Shown in pieces: positions 1-8,872 of a stretch of 64,000 nt of DNA. The notes beneath the pieces are model-generated. The model was not told the origin of the DNA. It saw only the letters and a program-made list of their open reading frames with translations, and made no database searches. Numbering within the stretch: the first letter of the stretch is position 1; each line of letters opens with the position of its first letter. The DNA is from Streptococcus infantis ATCC 700779 (GTDB lineage: Bacteria > Bacillota > Bacilli > Lactobacillales > Streptococcaceae). The position numbers were made by a program, and so were the translations under genes. The stretch is from contig NZ_GL732439.1 of the NCBI RefSeq assembly GCF_000187465.1, forward strand, positions 335,341 to 399,340. Direction: 5' to 3'.

Positions 1-2
1 TA

Positions 3-464
3 AATGAGAATGACCATCTGATTGATGCCTATTGTGGTGTTGGAACCATTGGTTTTGCCTTTGCCAAAAAAGTTAAAAGTCTGAGAGGGATGGATATTAT
101 TCCAGAAGCTATTGAGGATGCCAAAGAAAATGCCAAGCGCATGGGTTATACCAATACTCACTATGAGGCAGGTACAGCAGAGGAGATTATCCCTAGATGG
201 TATAAGGAAGGCTATCGTGCGGATGCCTTGATTGTGGACCCACCACGTACTGGTTTAGATGACAAGCTCTTGGATACCATCGTTAAATACGCTCCTGAAA
301 AGATGGTCTACATTTCCTGTAATGTATCTACCCTGGCGCGTGATCTAGTCCGCTTGGTTGAAGTCTATGACCTGCATTATATCCAGTCGGTTGATATGTT
401 TCCGCACACTGCTAGGACAGAAGCAGTGGTTAAATTGACCAAGCGCAAATCATCTTCTAAATAG
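3..464 (+). CDS. rlmD: 23S rRNA (uracil-5-)-methyltransferase, C-terminal part
   Basis: The reading frame is open from the window edge, so only the last 153 residues are present. The visible part is the SAM-dependent catalytic domain of the RlmD/RumA (TrmA-like) family. It carries the SAM-binding motif [10 protein letters not shown] at the very start, the VDPPRTGL motif and the catalytic cysteine in [13 protein letters not shown]. Family members methylate C5 of specific uridines in 23S rRNA. Gram-positive bacteria often have more than one paralogue, so RlmCD-type dual activity is possible and the exact target cannot be read from this fragment. The N-terminal TRAM domain lies outside the window. 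Confidence 0.85.
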   Translation, partial: NENDHLIDAYCGVGTIGFAFAKKVKSLRGMDIIPEAIEDAKENAKRMGYTNTHYEAGTAEEIIPRWYKEGYRADALIVDPPRTGLDDKLLDTIVKYAPEKMVYISCNVSTLARDLVRLVEVYDLHYIQSVDMFPHTARTEAVVKLTKRKSSSK

Positions 465-517
465 AAATAAGAGCACGAAAATTTTTGAAAATCAGCTTTC
501 TGGTTACAGAGTAAAAT

Positions 518-546
518 TTGCAAGCTCCCTCTATTTATGATAAAAT
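518..546 (+). promoter_or_regulatory. promoter of tpiA
   Basis: TTGCAA at 518-523 and TAAAAT at 541-546 are separated by 17 bp, and TG precedes the -10 by one base (extended -10). It lies 36 bp before the tpiA start codon. Confidence 0.7.
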
Positions 547-581
547 AAGTAGAAAATAAAATGAAAAAAGAGGTATGTGAA

Positions 582-1340
582 ATGTCACGTAAACCATTTA
601 TCGCTGGTAACTGGAAAATGAACAAAAACCCAGAAGAAGCAAAAGCATTCGTTGAAGCTGTAGCATCAAAACTTCCTTCAGCTGACCTTGTTGAAGCTGG
701 GATCGCAGTTCCTGCACTTGACTTGACAACAGTTCTTGCTGCTGCTAAAGGAACTAACCTTAAAGTTGCTGCTCAAAACTGCTACTTTGAAAATGCAGGT
801 GCTTTCACAGGTGAAACTAGCCCACAAGTTTTGAAAGAAATCGGTACTGACTATGTTGTGATCGGTCACTCAGAGCGCCGTGACTACTTCCACGAAACAG
901 ATGAAGACATCAACAAAAAAGCAAAAGCAATCTTTGCGAACGGTATGCTTCCAATCATCTGTTGTGGTGAGTCACTTGAAACTTACGAAGCAGGAAAAGC
1001 TGCTGAATTCGTAGGTGCTCAAGTTTCAGCTGCTCTTGCAGGATTGACTGCAGAACAAGTAGCTTCATCAGTTATCGCTTATGAGCCAATCTGGGCTATC
1101 GGTACTGGTAAATCAGCTTCACAAGACGATGCACAAAAAATGTGTAAAGTTGTTCGTGACGTTGTAGCAGCTGACTTTGGTCAAGAAGTAGCTGATAAAG
1201 TACGTGTTCAATACGGTGGTTCAGTTAAACCTGAAAACGTTGCAGAATACATGGCTTGTCCAGACGTTGACGGAGCTCTTGTTGGTGGTGCATCACTTGA
1301 TCCAGAAAGCTTCTTGGCATTGCTTGACTTTGTAAAATAA
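582..1340 (+). CDS. tpiA: triosephosphate isomerase
   Basis: This is a 252-residue TIM-barrel enzyme that interconverts dihydroxyacetone phosphate and glyceraldehyde 3-phosphate in cytosolic glycolysis. Lys12 (in GNWKMN), His96 (in IGHSERR) and the catalytic Glu168 (in [11 protein letters not shown]) are all present, and the phosphate-gripping loop and the GGSVKPEN motif follow. The ATG at 582 was chosen over an in-frame ATG at 561 because an AGAGG ribosome site sits 8 bases upstream and the protein then begins in family register. Codon use is strongly biased, as expected for a highly expressed glycolytic gene. It has its own promoter and two terminators, so it is monocistronic. Confidence 0.97.
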   Translation: MSRKPFIAGNWKMNKNPEEAKAFVEAVASKLPSADLVEAGIAVPALDLTTVLAAAKGTNLKVAAQNCYFENAGAFTGETSPQVLKEIGTDYVVIGHSERRDYFHETDEDINKKAKAIFANGMLPIICCGESLETYEAGKAAEFVGAQVSAALAGLTAEQVASSVIAYEPIWAIGTGKSASQDDAQKMCKVVRDVVAADFGQEVADKVRVQYGGSVKPENVAEYMACPDVDGALVGGASLDPESFLALLDFVK

Positions 1341-1354
1341 GCTTCAAATATCTG

Positions 1355-1402
1355 AGACAGACAGTTCCCTCCCTCGAGGTTAAGACTGCCTGTCTTCTTT
1401 TT
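1355..1402 (+). terminator. intrinsic terminator of tpiA
   Basis: GACAGACAGT at 1355-1364 pairs with ACTGCCTGTC at 1385-1394 (one G-U pair), followed by a T-rich tail. The loop holds a small CCTCGAGG palindrome. Confidence 0.8.
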
Positions 1403-1411
1403 AGTAAAAAG

Positions 1412-1433
1412 GCGTGCGAAAGCACGCTCTTTT
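1412..1433 (+). terminator. second hairpin terminator
   Basis: GCGTGC-GAAA-GCACGC with a GNRA tetraloop is preceded by A-rich and followed by T-rich sequence. It backs up the tpiA terminator and could act in both directions. Confidence 0.65.
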
Positions 1434-1442
1434 CTGCATTTT

Positions 1443-1547
1443 ATACTCAATGAAAATCAAAGAGCAAACTAGGAAGCTAGCCGCAGGCTGTACTTGAGTA
1501 CGGCAAGGTGAAGCTGACGTGGTTTGAATTTGATTTTCGAAGAGTAT
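1443..1547 (-). repeat. BOX element (boxA-boxC, no boxB)
   Basis: This 105-bp element has imperfect inverted ends: TACTC..GAAAATC at 1444 and GATTTTC..GAGTA at 1546. Its interior includes CTAGGAAGCTAGCCGCAGG and ACGGCAAGG.GAAGCTGACG, the latter close to the sequence on which BOX-PCR typing of pneumococci is based. BoxA reads on the minus strand, and the length fits boxA plus boxC with no boxB. It fills the space between the tpiA terminators and the exporter operon, ending 24 bp before the exporter start codon. BOX elements are non-autonomous, structured repeats of pneumococcus and its close relatives. Confidence 0.85.
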
Positions 1548-1570
1548 TAGAAGAAAAAGAAAGGAGAATC

Positions 1571-3307
1571 ATGCTGTATATTTTGTCTTATCTCAAACGT
1601 TATCCCAAGTGGCTAGTGTTAGACTTTCTCGGAGCTATTTTCTTTGTCATTGTCAATCTAGGTCTACCGACTGTTCTTGCTCGTATGATTGACCAGGGGA
1701 TTAATCAAGGTAATGAAGAAAAGCTCTATTTTTGGGCTATCGTCATGTTGGTTATTATCGTCTTAGGAACATTTGGGCGGGTTGTTCTATCCTATGCTGC
1801 TAGTAAATTGACCACCAATATGGTTAAGGACATGCGGAATGATGTCTATGCTAAGTTACAAGAGTATTCTCATCATGAATATGAACAAATCGGTGTGTCT
1901 TCACTAGTTACTCGTATTACCAGTGATGCCTTTGTTCTCATGCAGTTTGCAGAACAAACGCTTAAGTTGGGTGTTATCACACCCATGATGATGCTATCGA
2001 GTATTCTCATGATTTTCTTGACCAGTCCTTCACTAGCTTGGATTGTAGCTTTTTCAGTTCCTTTTCTAGCTGTAGTAGTCCTTTATGTGGCAGTGAAAAC
2101 GCGCCCCTTATCTGAAAAACAACAGAAAACACTGGACAAGATAAACCAATATGTCCGTGAAAATTTGATGGGCTTGCGAGTGATTCGTGCCTTTGCTCGT
2201 GAAGACTTCCAAGAAAACCGTTTCGAAGAGAAAAATGCAATCTATGCGGATAATTCAAATCGTTTGTTCAAATTGACTGGTTTGACAGAGCCACTTTTTG
2301 TGCAAATCATTATTGCCATGATTGTAGCTATCGTTTGGTTTGCTCTTGATCCCCTCAAGCACGGTAGTTTGCAGATTGGGGATTTGGTGGCCTTTATCGA
2401 GTATAGTTTCCATGCCCTCTTGTCTTTCCTTTTCTTGTCAAACCTCTTTACCATGTATCCACGTACGGCTGTGTCTAGTGAGCGTTTGAAGGAAATCATG
2501 GATATGCCTATTTCCATTGATCCAAATGAGGACGGAATTCAAGAAACAGAAACACATGGTTACTTAGAATTTGATAATGTGACCTTTGCTTATCCTGGGG
2601 AAACAGAAAGCCCTGTTTTGCATAATATTTCCTTTACTGCTAAACCGGGAGAAACCATTGCTTTTATCGGTTCGACTGGGTCAGGTAAGTCTACTCTGGT
2701 TCAGTTAATTCCTCGTTTTTATGATGTTACACTAGGGAAAATTAAGGTCGATGGTGTTGATGTCCGGGATTACCGTCTCAAATCACTCCGCCAGAAAATT
2801 GGATTTATTCCACAAAAGGCCTTGCTCTTTACAGGGACTATCGCAGACAATCTCCGTTACGGGAAAGAGGATGCCAGTCATGAGGACTTGCACCAAGCAG
2901 CTGATGTGGCCCAAGCCAAAGACTTTATCGAAAGTCGAGAAGAAGGTTTTGCAACGCATCTGGCCGAGGGCGGAAGCAACCTATCAGGTGGTCAGAAACA
3001 ACGTTTGTCGATTGCCCGAGCAGTCATCAAGGGCCCAGATATCTATATCTTTGATGATTCTTTCTCAGCCTTGGACTACCGTACAGATGCTATCTTACGC
3101 CGTCGTCTCAAGGAAGTGACACAAGACGCTACGGTATTGATTGTTGCGCAACGTGTTGGAACTATCATGGATGCTGACCAGATTATCGTCCTTGATAAGG
3201 GTGAAATCGTTGGTCGTGGTCGTCATGAAGAATTAATGGAAACCAATGACATTTATCGAGAAATTGCTGAGTCGCAGCTGAAAAATGCGTCTCTAACAGA
3301 AGAATAG
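1571..3307 (+). CDS. heterodimeric ABC exporter subunit, degenerate-site half
   Basis: This 578-residue half-transporter has an N-terminal six-helix ABC exporter membrane domain (about residues 1-310) and a C-terminal ATPase domain. Walker A is GSTGSGKST at 367-375 and the signature LSGGQ at 471-475 is canonical. The residue after Walker B Asp495 is Asp496 instead of the catalytic Glu, and the switch histidine is replaced by Gln527. Such changes mark the degenerate subunit of heterodimeric multidrug exporters (LmrCD, BmrCD, TM287/288 type). The ATG at 1571 follows AAAGGAG; a longer reading frame starting at 1508 lies inside the BOX element and is not favoured. The partner starts 10 bases downstream. 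The substrate cannot be read from sequence; drugs, peptides or lipids are possible. Confidence 0.9.
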   Translation: MLYILSYLKRYPKWLVLDFLGAIFFVIVNLGLPTVLARMIDQGINQGNEEKLYFWAIVMLVIIVLGTFGRVVLSYAASKLTTNMVKDMRNDVYAKLQEYSHHEYEQIGVSSLVTRITSDAFVLMQFAEQTLKLGVITPMMMLSSILMIFLTSPSLAWIVAFSVPFLAVVVLYVAVKTRPLSEKQQKTLDKINQYVRENLMGLRVIRAFAREDFQENRFEEKNAIYADNSNRLFKLTGLTEPLFVQIIIAMIVAIVWFALDPLKHGSLQIGDLVAFIEYSFHALLSFLFLSNLFTMYPRTAVSSERLKEIMDMPISIDPNEDGIQETETHGYLEFDNVTFAYPGETESPVLHNISFTAKPGETIAFIGSTGSGKSTLVQLIPRFYDVTLGKIKVDGVDVRDYRLKSLRQKIGFIPQKALLFTGTIADNLRYGKEDASHEDLHQAADVAQAKDFIESREEGFATHLAEGGSNLSGGQKQRLSIARAVIKGPDIYIFDDSFSALDYRTDAILRRRLKEVTQDATVLIVAQRVGTIMDADQIIVLDKGEIVGRGRHEELMETNDIYREIAESQLKNASLTEE

Positions 3308-3317
3308 GAGGTAAAGG

Positions 3318-5099
3318 ATGAAACAACAATCTAGTCTAGCTCGTCTATGGAGCTATTTAAAAGCCTACCGATTCTCTGTTTTCTTCGCAGTCTTCTTGAA
3401 AATAGTCAGCGTCATTATGAGTGTTATCGAGCCATTCATATTGGGGCTTGCTATCACTGAGTTAACAAGAAATCTCCTTGCTATGGCAAATGGTGTTGCA
3501 GGAGCGGGTATCAATACCAGCTATATCGCAGCAATTCTAGTGTTCTATCTCTTGCGTGGTCTTCTCTATGAGTTGGGTTCTTACTACTCAAACTACTTTA
3601 TGACCAATGCTGTGCAGTCTATGGTACAGGATTTGCGAAATGAAATGAGTGAAAAAATCAACCGCATCCCTGTGTCTTACTTTGACAAGCACCAGTTTGG
3701 AGATTTGTTAGGCCGTTTTACCAGTGATGTAGAGACTGTTTCAAATGCCCTTCAACAATCCTTCTTACAGATTGTCAATGCAGTCTTTACCATTCTTTTT
3801 GTTATGGGAATGGTGCTCTATCTAAATATTCAGTTGGCTATCGTTGTCATTTTATCGATTCCGGTTACCTATTTTGGAGCTAAAATAATTCTGGATCGTT
3901 CGCAACCATACTTTAAACAGCAGGCAGCTATATTGGGACGTATGAATGGATTTGTACAGGAAAACTTGACAGGTTTCAATGTTCTAAAACTTTTCGGACG
4001 CGAAGAAAACTCTCAAGAGAGATTTGAAAAGATTACGGATGAATTGCAACAGGTTGGATTCAAGGCGAGCTTTATTTCAGGATTGATGATGCCTGCCCTT
4101 CATATCGTGTCTGATTTAACTTACTTAATTGTTGCAGTATTAGGTGGATTGCAGGTTATCGCAGGCCGCTTAACCATTGGTAATATGCAAGCTTTCGTTC
4201 AGTATGTGTGGCAAGTTAGCCAGCCGATCCAAAATATCACTCAATTAGCTGGACAAATGCAAAGTGCTAAGTCTTCGCTTGACCGTGTCTTCGAAGTTCT
4301 AGATGAACAGGAAGAAGTTCAAACTACAGAAGTAAAAGACTTGGCACCATTGACAGGTCAAGTTAGTTTCAAAAATGTCGATTTCCAATATGTGGAAAAC
4401 AAACCATTGATTCGCAATTTTAACTTAGATGTTGAACCTGGAGAGATGGTAGCTATCGTTGGACCTACTGGAGCAGGGAAAACAACCTTGATTAACCTTC
4501 TCATGCGTTTTTATGATGTAACTGCTGGAGCTATTTTAGTGGACGGTCAAGATATTCGAGACTTATCTCGTCAGGACTATCGTCGACAGTTTGGTATGGT
4601 CCTACAGGATGCCTGGCTCTATGAAGGCAGTATTAAGGAAAATCTTCGCTTTGGAAATCTTGAGGCAACAGATGAAGAAATCGTTGAAGCTGCTAAGGCG
4701 GCCAATGTTGAACACTTTATCCGCACCCTTCCTGGTGGCTATAACATGGAAATGAACCAAGAGTCAAGTAATATTTCTCTTGGGCAAAAACAGTTGTTAA
4801 CTATCGCGCGTGCTCTCTTGGCGGATCCCAAAATCTTAATTTTGGACGAAGCGACCTCATCAGTCGATACTCGTCTAGAGCTCTTGATTCAAAAGGCCAT
4901 GAAACGTTTGATGAAGGGGAGAACAAGCTTTGTCATTGCCCATCGACTTTCGACTATTCAGGAAGCTGACAAAATTTTGGTGCTGAAAGATGGGCAGATT
5001 ATCGAACAAGGAAATCATGAAAGTCTCTTAGCTTCAAAAGGTTTCTATTATGATCTTTATCAAAGTCAATTTTCTAGTAAAAACAGAGAAAATAGCTAG
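3318..5099 (+). CDS. heterodimeric ABC exporter subunit, catalytic-site half
   Basis: This 593-residue partner of the preceding gene has the same membrane-domain plus ATPase-domain layout. Walker A is GPTGAGKTT from residue 382, Walker B ends in Asp510 followed by the catalytic Glu511, and the switch residue is His542. Its signature motif is ISLGQ (486-490) instead of LSGGQ. Paired with the upstream subunit this gives one complete ATP site (this Walker A/B with the other LSGGQ) and one degenerate site. The start codon follows AGGAGGTAAAGG with good spacing and the two genes are translationally close, so they form one operon. Export of drugs or cell-surface compounds is inferred only from the family. 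Confidence 0.9.
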   Translation: MKQQSSLARLWSYLKAYRFSVFFAVFLKIVSVIMSVIEPFILGLAITELTRNLLAMANGVAGAGINTSYIAAILVFYLLRGLLYELGSYYSNYFMTNAVQSMVQDLRNEMSEKINRIPVSYFDKHQFGDLLGRFTSDVETVSNALQQSFLQIVNAVFTILFVMGMVLYLNIQLAIVVILSIPVTYFGAKIILDRSQPYFKQQAAILGRMNGFVQENLTGFNVLKLFGREENSQERFEKITDELQQVGFKASFISGLMMPALHIVSDLTYLIVAVLGGLQVIAGRLTIGNMQAFVQYVWQVSQPIQNITQLAGQMQSAKSSLDRVFEVLDEQEEVQTTEVKDLAPLTGQVSFKNVDFQYVENKPLIRNFNLDVEPGEMVAIVGPTGAGKTTLINLLMRFYDVTAGAILVDGQDIRDLSRQDYRRQFGMVLQDAWLYEGSIKENLRFGNLEATDEEIVEAAKAANVEHFIRTLPGGYNMEMNQESSNISLGQKQLLTIARALLADPKILILDEATSSVDTRLELLIQKAMKRLMKGRTSFVIAHRLSTIQEADKILVLKDGQIIEQGNHESLLASKGFYYDLYQSQFSSKNRENS

Positions 5100-5166
5100 G
5101 ATAAATAGCCACTCATTTTCTTAAATTATCAGTCAATTACAACTTTTTTAATATGGGTTAATTTTC

Positions 5167-5195
5167 TTGCTTTTGTCTACTAGGTGTAGTATACT
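5167..5195 (+). promoter_or_regulatory. promoter of dpr
   Basis: TTGCTT at 5167-5172 and TATACT at 5190-5195 are separated by 17 bp. No clear PerR-type palindrome was seen beside it. Confidence 0.7.
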
Positions 5196-5248
5196 GAGGT
5201 AGTAATCAATAAATATGGTTACAAAAATAATTTAACGAGGTGAAAAAA

Positions 5249-5767
5249 ATGGTTGAATTGAAAAAAGATGCATTAAAAGATGTAACAACATTATCTAAGA
5301 CAGCTCCTGAAACGCTAGTAAAAACGAAGGAAGTCTTGAATCAAGCCGTGGCAGACTTGTACGTAGCGCATATCGCTCTTCATCAAGTACACTGGTACAT
5401 GCGTGGACGTGGTTTTATGGTATGGCATCCTAAGATGGATGAATACATGGATAGCCTTGATGGTTACCTTGATGAAATCAGCGAACGCTTGATCACTCTT
5501 GGTGGCAAACCTTACTCTACTTTGACAGAATTCCTTCAACACAGTGAAATCGAAGAAGAAGTTGGAGAGTTCCGTAACGTAGAAGAAAGCTTGGAACGTG
5601 TCCTTGAAATTTATCGTTACCTTATCACTCTTTTCCAAAAAGCTTTGGATGTAACTGATGAAGAAGGTGATGATGTAACCAATGATATCTTCGTTGGTGC
5701 TAAGGCAGATCTTGAAAAAACAGTCTGGATGCTTGCAGCAGAATTAGGACAAACACCTGGTTTGTAA
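5249..5767 (+). CDS. dpr: Dps-like peroxide resistance protein (ferroxidase/iron storage)
   Basis: This 172-residue ferritin-like protein of the Dps family assembles into a 12-mer shell that oxidises and stores iron, limiting Fenton chemistry. That role matters in catalase-negative, peroxide-producing streptococci. The inter-subunit ferroxidase ligands are visible in [17 protein letters not shown] and DEISERL. The ATG at 5249 is preferred to a GTG at 5240 because the GAGG ribosome site overlaps that GTG. It is monocistronic between its own promoter and a strong terminator. Dpr proteins of streptococci generally do not need DNA binding for protection, and no long basic N-terminal tail is evident here. 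Confidence 0.95.
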   Translation: MVELKKDALKDVTTLSKTAPETLVKTKEVLNQAVADLYVAHIALHQVHWYMRGRGFMVWHPKMDEYMDSLDGYLDEISERLITLGGKPYSTLTEFLQHSEIEEEVGEFRNVEESLERVLEIYRYLITLFQKALDVTDEEGDDVTNDIFVGAKADLEKTVWMLAAELGQTPGL

Positions 5768-5789
5768 GATACTGTATTTTTCTAAAAAT

Positions 5790-5815
5790 CCGTAGAATTT
5801 TTCTACGGTTTTTTT
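5790..5815 (+). terminator. terminator of dpr
   Basis: CCGTAGAA at 5790-5797 pairs perfectly with TTCTACGG at 5801-5808 across a TTT loop, then a run of seven T. Confidence 0.9.
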
Positions 5816-5858
5816 CTATTCAGGAGGGCATTCCAAAACAGTCTTTTTTGAAGATTTT

Positions 5859-5867
5859 TGATAAAAT
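5859..5867 (+). promoter_or_regulatory. extended -10 promoter of the folA-clpX unit
   Basis: TG at 5859-5860, one base, then TAAAAT at 5862-5867, 27 bp before folA. No good -35 is seen at the usual distance. Confidence 0.5.
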
Positions 5868-5894
5868 AGAACTATCAATGAAAAGGATGAAAGC

Positions 5895-6401
5895 ATGACA
5901 AAGAAAATCGTAGCCATTTGGGCTCAAGATGAAAAGGGTGTAATCGGAAAAGAGGATCGCTTGCCATGGCATTTGCCAGCAGAGTTAAAGCATTTTAAAG
6001 AAACAACCTTGAATCATGCCATTTTGATGGGGCGTGTAACCTTTGATGGAATGGGACGACGTTTGCTTCCAGGACGTGAAACCTTGATTTTGACACGCAA
6101 TCCCGAAGAATCAATTGAAGGAGCTCTGGTTTTCCAAAATGTTGAGCAGGTTTTAGACTGGTATCATCATCAGGATAAGAATCTCTATATCATTGGTGGC
6201 AAGCAGATTTTTCAGCTTTTTGAACCTTATCTCGATGAGATTATTGTGACACAAATTCATGCTCAAGTTGAAGGGGATACCTATTTCCCAGAAGATTTTG
6301 ACTTGACTGTTTTTGAGACTGCTGCAAGCAAATCTTATTCCAAAGATGAGAAAAATGTCTATGATTTTACCATCGAATATAGAAAGAGAAAGGAAGTCTA
6401 A
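5895..6401 (+). CDS. folA: dihydrofolate reductase
   Basis: This 168-residue cytosolic enzyme reduces dihydrofolate to tetrahydrofolate with NADPH, feeding thymidylate, purine and methionine synthesis. The folate/NADPH pocket motifs [23 protein letters not shown] and [10 protein letters not shown] are present, and length matches the family. Residue 100, where Leu replaces Ile in many trimethoprim-resistant pneumococci, is Ile, so that particular resistance change is absent. The start codon follows AAAGGATG. The stop codon overlaps the next start by one base (TAATG), suggesting coupled translation with the small membrane protein and clpX. Confidence 0.95.
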   Translation: MTKKIVAIWAQDEKGVIGKEDRLPWHLPAELKHFKETTLNHAILMGRVTFDGMGRRLLPGRETLILTRNPEESIEGALVFQNVEQVLDWYHHQDKNLYIIGGKQIFQLFEPYLDEIIVTQIHAQVEGDTYFPEDFDLTVFETAASKSYSKDEKNVYDFTIEYRKRKEV

Positions 6402-6571
6402 TGGAGCGCAGTATTTTTGGATTTTTTACAGCTCTTTTGTGTGCTGTCTGTCTTGTAGCTGGAACACACGCTTTTCGTAAAAAGCGCTTTGGACTTGCTA
6501 CTCTGCTTTGGCTTAATGCTTTTACAAACTTGGTAAATAGCATTCATGCTTTTTATATGACCTTATTTTAG
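6401..6571 (+). CDS. 56-residue membrane protein between folA and clpX
   Basis: A short reading frame begins in the folA stop codon (TAATG overlap), with AAAGGAAG about 6 bases upstream as ribosome site. The product has two hydrophobic stretches, about residues 5-21 and 32-52, separated by a basic turn (HAFRKKRFG), so a small two-helix hairpin with a positive loop on the cytoplasmic side is likely. Pneumococci, as I recall, carry a small hypothetical gene in the same place between folA and clpX, which supports it being real. Function is unknown; no enzymatic motif is visible. Confidence 0.7.
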   Translation: MERSIFGFFTALLCAVCLVAGTHAFRKKRFGLATLLWLNAFTNLVNSIHAFYMTLF

Positions 6572-6602
6572 ATTGAATGAATAGTTAGAACGGAAGGGAA
6601 TC

Positions 6603-7835
6603 ATGTCTACAAATAGGAAAAATGATATGATGGTTTATTGCTCATTTTGTGGCAAAAGCCAAGAAGAAGTAAAGAAAATAATCGCTGGAAACAACGCCTT
6701 TATCTGTAATGAGTGTGTGGAGTTAGCCCAGGAAATCATTCGTGAGGAGTTGGCAGAGGAAGTCCTAGCAGACTTGTCTGAAGTACCAAAACCAATCGAA
6801 CTCCTCAATATCTTAAACCACTATGTGATTGGTCAGGATCGTGCCAAACGTGCCTTGGCAGTGGCTGTATATAACCACTACAAACGCATCAATTTCCACG
6901 ATACGCGTGAAGAGTCAGAAGATGTGGATTTGCAGAAGTCAAACATCCTGATGATTGGTCCAACTGGATCAGGGAAAACTTTCTTGGCTCAGACTTTGGC
7001 TAAGAGCTTGAATGTGCCTTTTGCAATTGCAGATGCGACAGCTCTGACTGAGGCTGGGTATGTGGGTGAGGACGTGGAAAATATCCTCCTCAAACTCTTG
7101 CAGGCAGCTGATTTTAACATTGAACGAGCAGAGCGTGGAATTATCTACGTAGACGAAATCGACAAGATTGCTAAGAAGAGCGAGAACGTGTCTATCACAC
7201 GTGATGTTTCTGGTGAAGGTGTGCAACAAGCCCTCCTCAAGATTATCGAGGGAACTGTAGCTAGCGTCCCACCTCAAGGCGGACGCAAACATCCTCAACA
7301 AGAAATGATTCAAGTGGATACCAAAAATATCCTCTTCATCGTGGGTGGTGCCTTTGATGGCATCGAAGAGATTGTCAAACAGCGTCTGGGTGAAAAAGTG
7401 ATTGGCTTCGGACAAAACAACAAGGCCATTGACGAAAACAGCTCATACATGCAAGAAATCATCGCAGAGGATATTCAAAAATTCGGTATTATTCCTGAAT
7501 TAATTGGACGCTTGCCTGTCTTTGCAGCCTTGGAGCAGTTGACTGTAGATGATTTGGTTCGCATCTTGAAGGAACCAAGAAATGCCTTGGTTAAACAATA
7601 CCAGACCTTGCTTTCTTATGATGATGTAGAGCTTGAATTTGACGATGAAGCTCTTCAGGAAATTGCAAACAAAGCCATCGAACGTAAAACAGGTGCGCGT
7701 GGTCTTCGCTCAATCATCGAAGAGACCATGCTAGATGTTATGTTTGAGGTTCCAAGTCAAGAAAATGTGAAAACAGTTCGTATCACAAAAGAAGCGGTTG
7801 ACGGAACAGCTAAGCCAATTCTAGAGACAGCCTAG
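6603..7835 (+). CDS. clpX: ATP-dependent Clp protease ATP-binding subunit ClpX
   Basis: This 410-residue AAA+ unfoldase recognises tagged substrates and feeds them into ClpP. An N-terminal zinc-binding domain has Cys13, Cys16, Cys35 and Cys38 (CX2C-X18-CX2C). Walker A GPTGSGKT is at 119-126, Walker B IIYVDEID at 180-187, and the sensor and C-terminal small domain follow. It sits in the cytosol in complex with ClpP, which is encoded elsewhere. The ATG at 6603 follows GAAGGGAA. engB follows after 8 bases, the classic clpX-engB arrangement of Firmicutes. Length is normal for the family and no key residue is missing. Confidence 0.97.
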   Translation: MSTNRKNDMMVYCSFCGKSQEEVKKIIAGNNAFICNECVELAQEIIREELAEEVLADLSEVPKPIELLNILNHYVIGQDRAKRALAVAVYNHYKRINFHDTREESEDVDLQKSNILMIGPTGSGKTFLAQTLAKSLNVPFAIADATALTEAGYVGEDVENILLKLLQAADFNIERAERGIIYVDEIDKIAKKSENVSITRDVSGEGVQQALLKIIEGTVASVPPQGGRKHPQQEMIQVDTKNILFIVGGAFDGIEEIVKQRLGEKVIGFGQNNKAIDENSSYMQEIIAEDIQKFGIIPELIGRLPVFAALEQLTVDDLVRILKEPRNALVKQYQTLLSYDDVELEFDDEALQEIANKAIERKTGARGLRSIIEETMLDVMFEVPSQENVKTVRITKEAVDGTAKPILETA

Positions 7836-7843
7836 AGGTGACT

Positions 7844-8431
7844 ATGGAAATCAATACACACAATGCTGAGATTTTGCTTAGTGCAGCCAACAAGTCCCAC
7901 TATCCGCAGGATGAACTTCCTGAGATTGCTCTTGCAGGGCGCTCAAATGTTGGTAAATCAAGTTTTATCAATACCATGCTTAATCGTAAAAATCTAGCTC
8001 GTACCTCTGGAAAACCAGGAAAAACACAACTACTCAATTTCTTTAATATTGATGACAAGATGCGTTTTGTGGATGTGCCTGGCTATGGTTATGCCCGTGT
8101 TTCCAAAAAGGAACGCGAAAAATGGGGTCGTATGATTGAGGAGTACTTGACTACTCGAGAAAATCTTCGAGCGGTTGTTAGTCTCGTTGACCTTCGTCAT
8201 GACCCGACAGCAGATGATGTACAGATGTACGAATTTCTTAAATATTACGAAATTCCTGTCATCATTGTGGCGACTAAGGCAGACAAGATTCCGCGTGGGA
8301 AATGGAATAAGCACGAATCAGCTATTAAAAAGAAATTAAACTTTGATCCAAGTGATGATTTTATCCTCTTTTCTTCAGTGACAAAAGCAGGAATGGACCA
8401 AGCTTGGGATGCTATCTTAGAAAAACTGTGA
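7844..8431 (+). CDS. engB: ribosome biogenesis GTPase EngB/YsxC
   Basis: This 195-residue Era/Obg-superfamily GTPase is needed for late assembly of the 50S ribosomal subunit. G1 is GRSNVGKSS at 32-40, G3 is DVPGYG starting at 77, and G4 is TKAD at 144-147; the SSVTKAG segment near the end is the G5 region. The ATG at 7844 was preferred to a GTG at 7838 because the AGAGG ribosome site overlaps that GTG. It follows clpX closely and ridA begins 9 bases after it, so it belongs to the folA-clpX-engB-ridA unit. Confidence 0.95.
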   Translation: MEINTHNAEILLSAANKSHYPQDELPEIALAGRSNVGKSSFINTMLNRKNLARTSGKPGKTQLLNFFNIDDKMRFVDVPGYGYARVSKKEREKWGRMIEEYLTTRENLRAVVSLVDLRHDPTADDVQMYEFLKYYEIPVIIVATKADKIPRGKWNKHESAIKKKLNFDPSDDFILFSSVTKAGMDQAWDAILEKL

Positions 8432-8440
8432 GGAATACAT

Positions 8441-8821
8441 ATGGCAAAAACAATTCATACAGATAAAGCTCCAAAGGCAATCGGGCCTTACGTTCAAGGA
8501 AAAATCGTTGGGAACCTTTTGTTCGCTAGCGGTCAAGTTCCACTATCTCCTGAAACTGGAGAAATCGTAGGAGAAACAATCCAAGAACAGACAGAACAAG
8601 TCTTGAAAAACATTGGAGCTATTTTAGCAGAAGCAGGAACAGATTTTGATCATGTTGTTAAAACAACTTGTTTCTTGAGTGATATGAACGACTTTGTTCC
8701 TTTTAATGAGGTATACCAAACAGCCTTTAATAAGGAGTTTCCAGCTCGTTCAGCTGTGGAAGTAGCTCGTCTTCCTCGCGATGTAAAAGTCGAAATTGAA
8801 GTCATCGCAGAGATTGGATAA
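8441..8821 (+). CDS. ridA: Rid family enamine/imine deaminase
   Basis: This 126-residue protein of the RidA/YjgF/UK114 family hydrolyses reactive enamine/imine intermediates released by PLP enzymes such as threonine dehydratase, producing 2-ketoacids and protecting other PLP enzymes. Typical motifs IGPYVQG, FASGQVPL and the C-terminal arginine region PARSAVEVARLP are present. Family proteins are trimeric and cytosolic. The start follows GAGGAATACAT. It is the last gene before a good terminator, so it ends the clpX-engB unit. Confidence 0.92.
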   Translation: MAKTIHTDKAPKAIGPYVQGKIVGNLLFASGQVPLSPETGEIVGETIQEQTEQVLKNIGAILAEAGTDFDHVVKTTCFLSDMNDFVPFNEVYQTAFNKEFPARSAVEVARLPRDVKVEIEVIAEIG

Positions 8822-8828
8822 GCGAGTT

Positions 8829-8855
8829 GAAGTTTGGTTCTTCCAAACTTCTTTT
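8829..8855 (+). terminator. terminator after ridA
   Basis: GAAGTTTGG at 8829-8837 pairs perfectly with CCAAACTTC at 8843-8851 across TTCTT, then TTTT. The short T tail allows some readthrough into rapZ, which shows no separate obvious promoter. Confidence 0.75.
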
Positions 8856-8872
8856 GATATAAGGAGACTATG

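Noticed and set aside
1443..1547. First taken for a RUP element
   Set aside because: Length is similar, but the interior matches boxA and boxC, including the BOX-PCR target region, so BOX fits better.
6969..7415. 148-codon minus-strand frame inside clpX
   Set aside because: Shadow of a highly conserved gene; no ribosome site and no recognisable protein.
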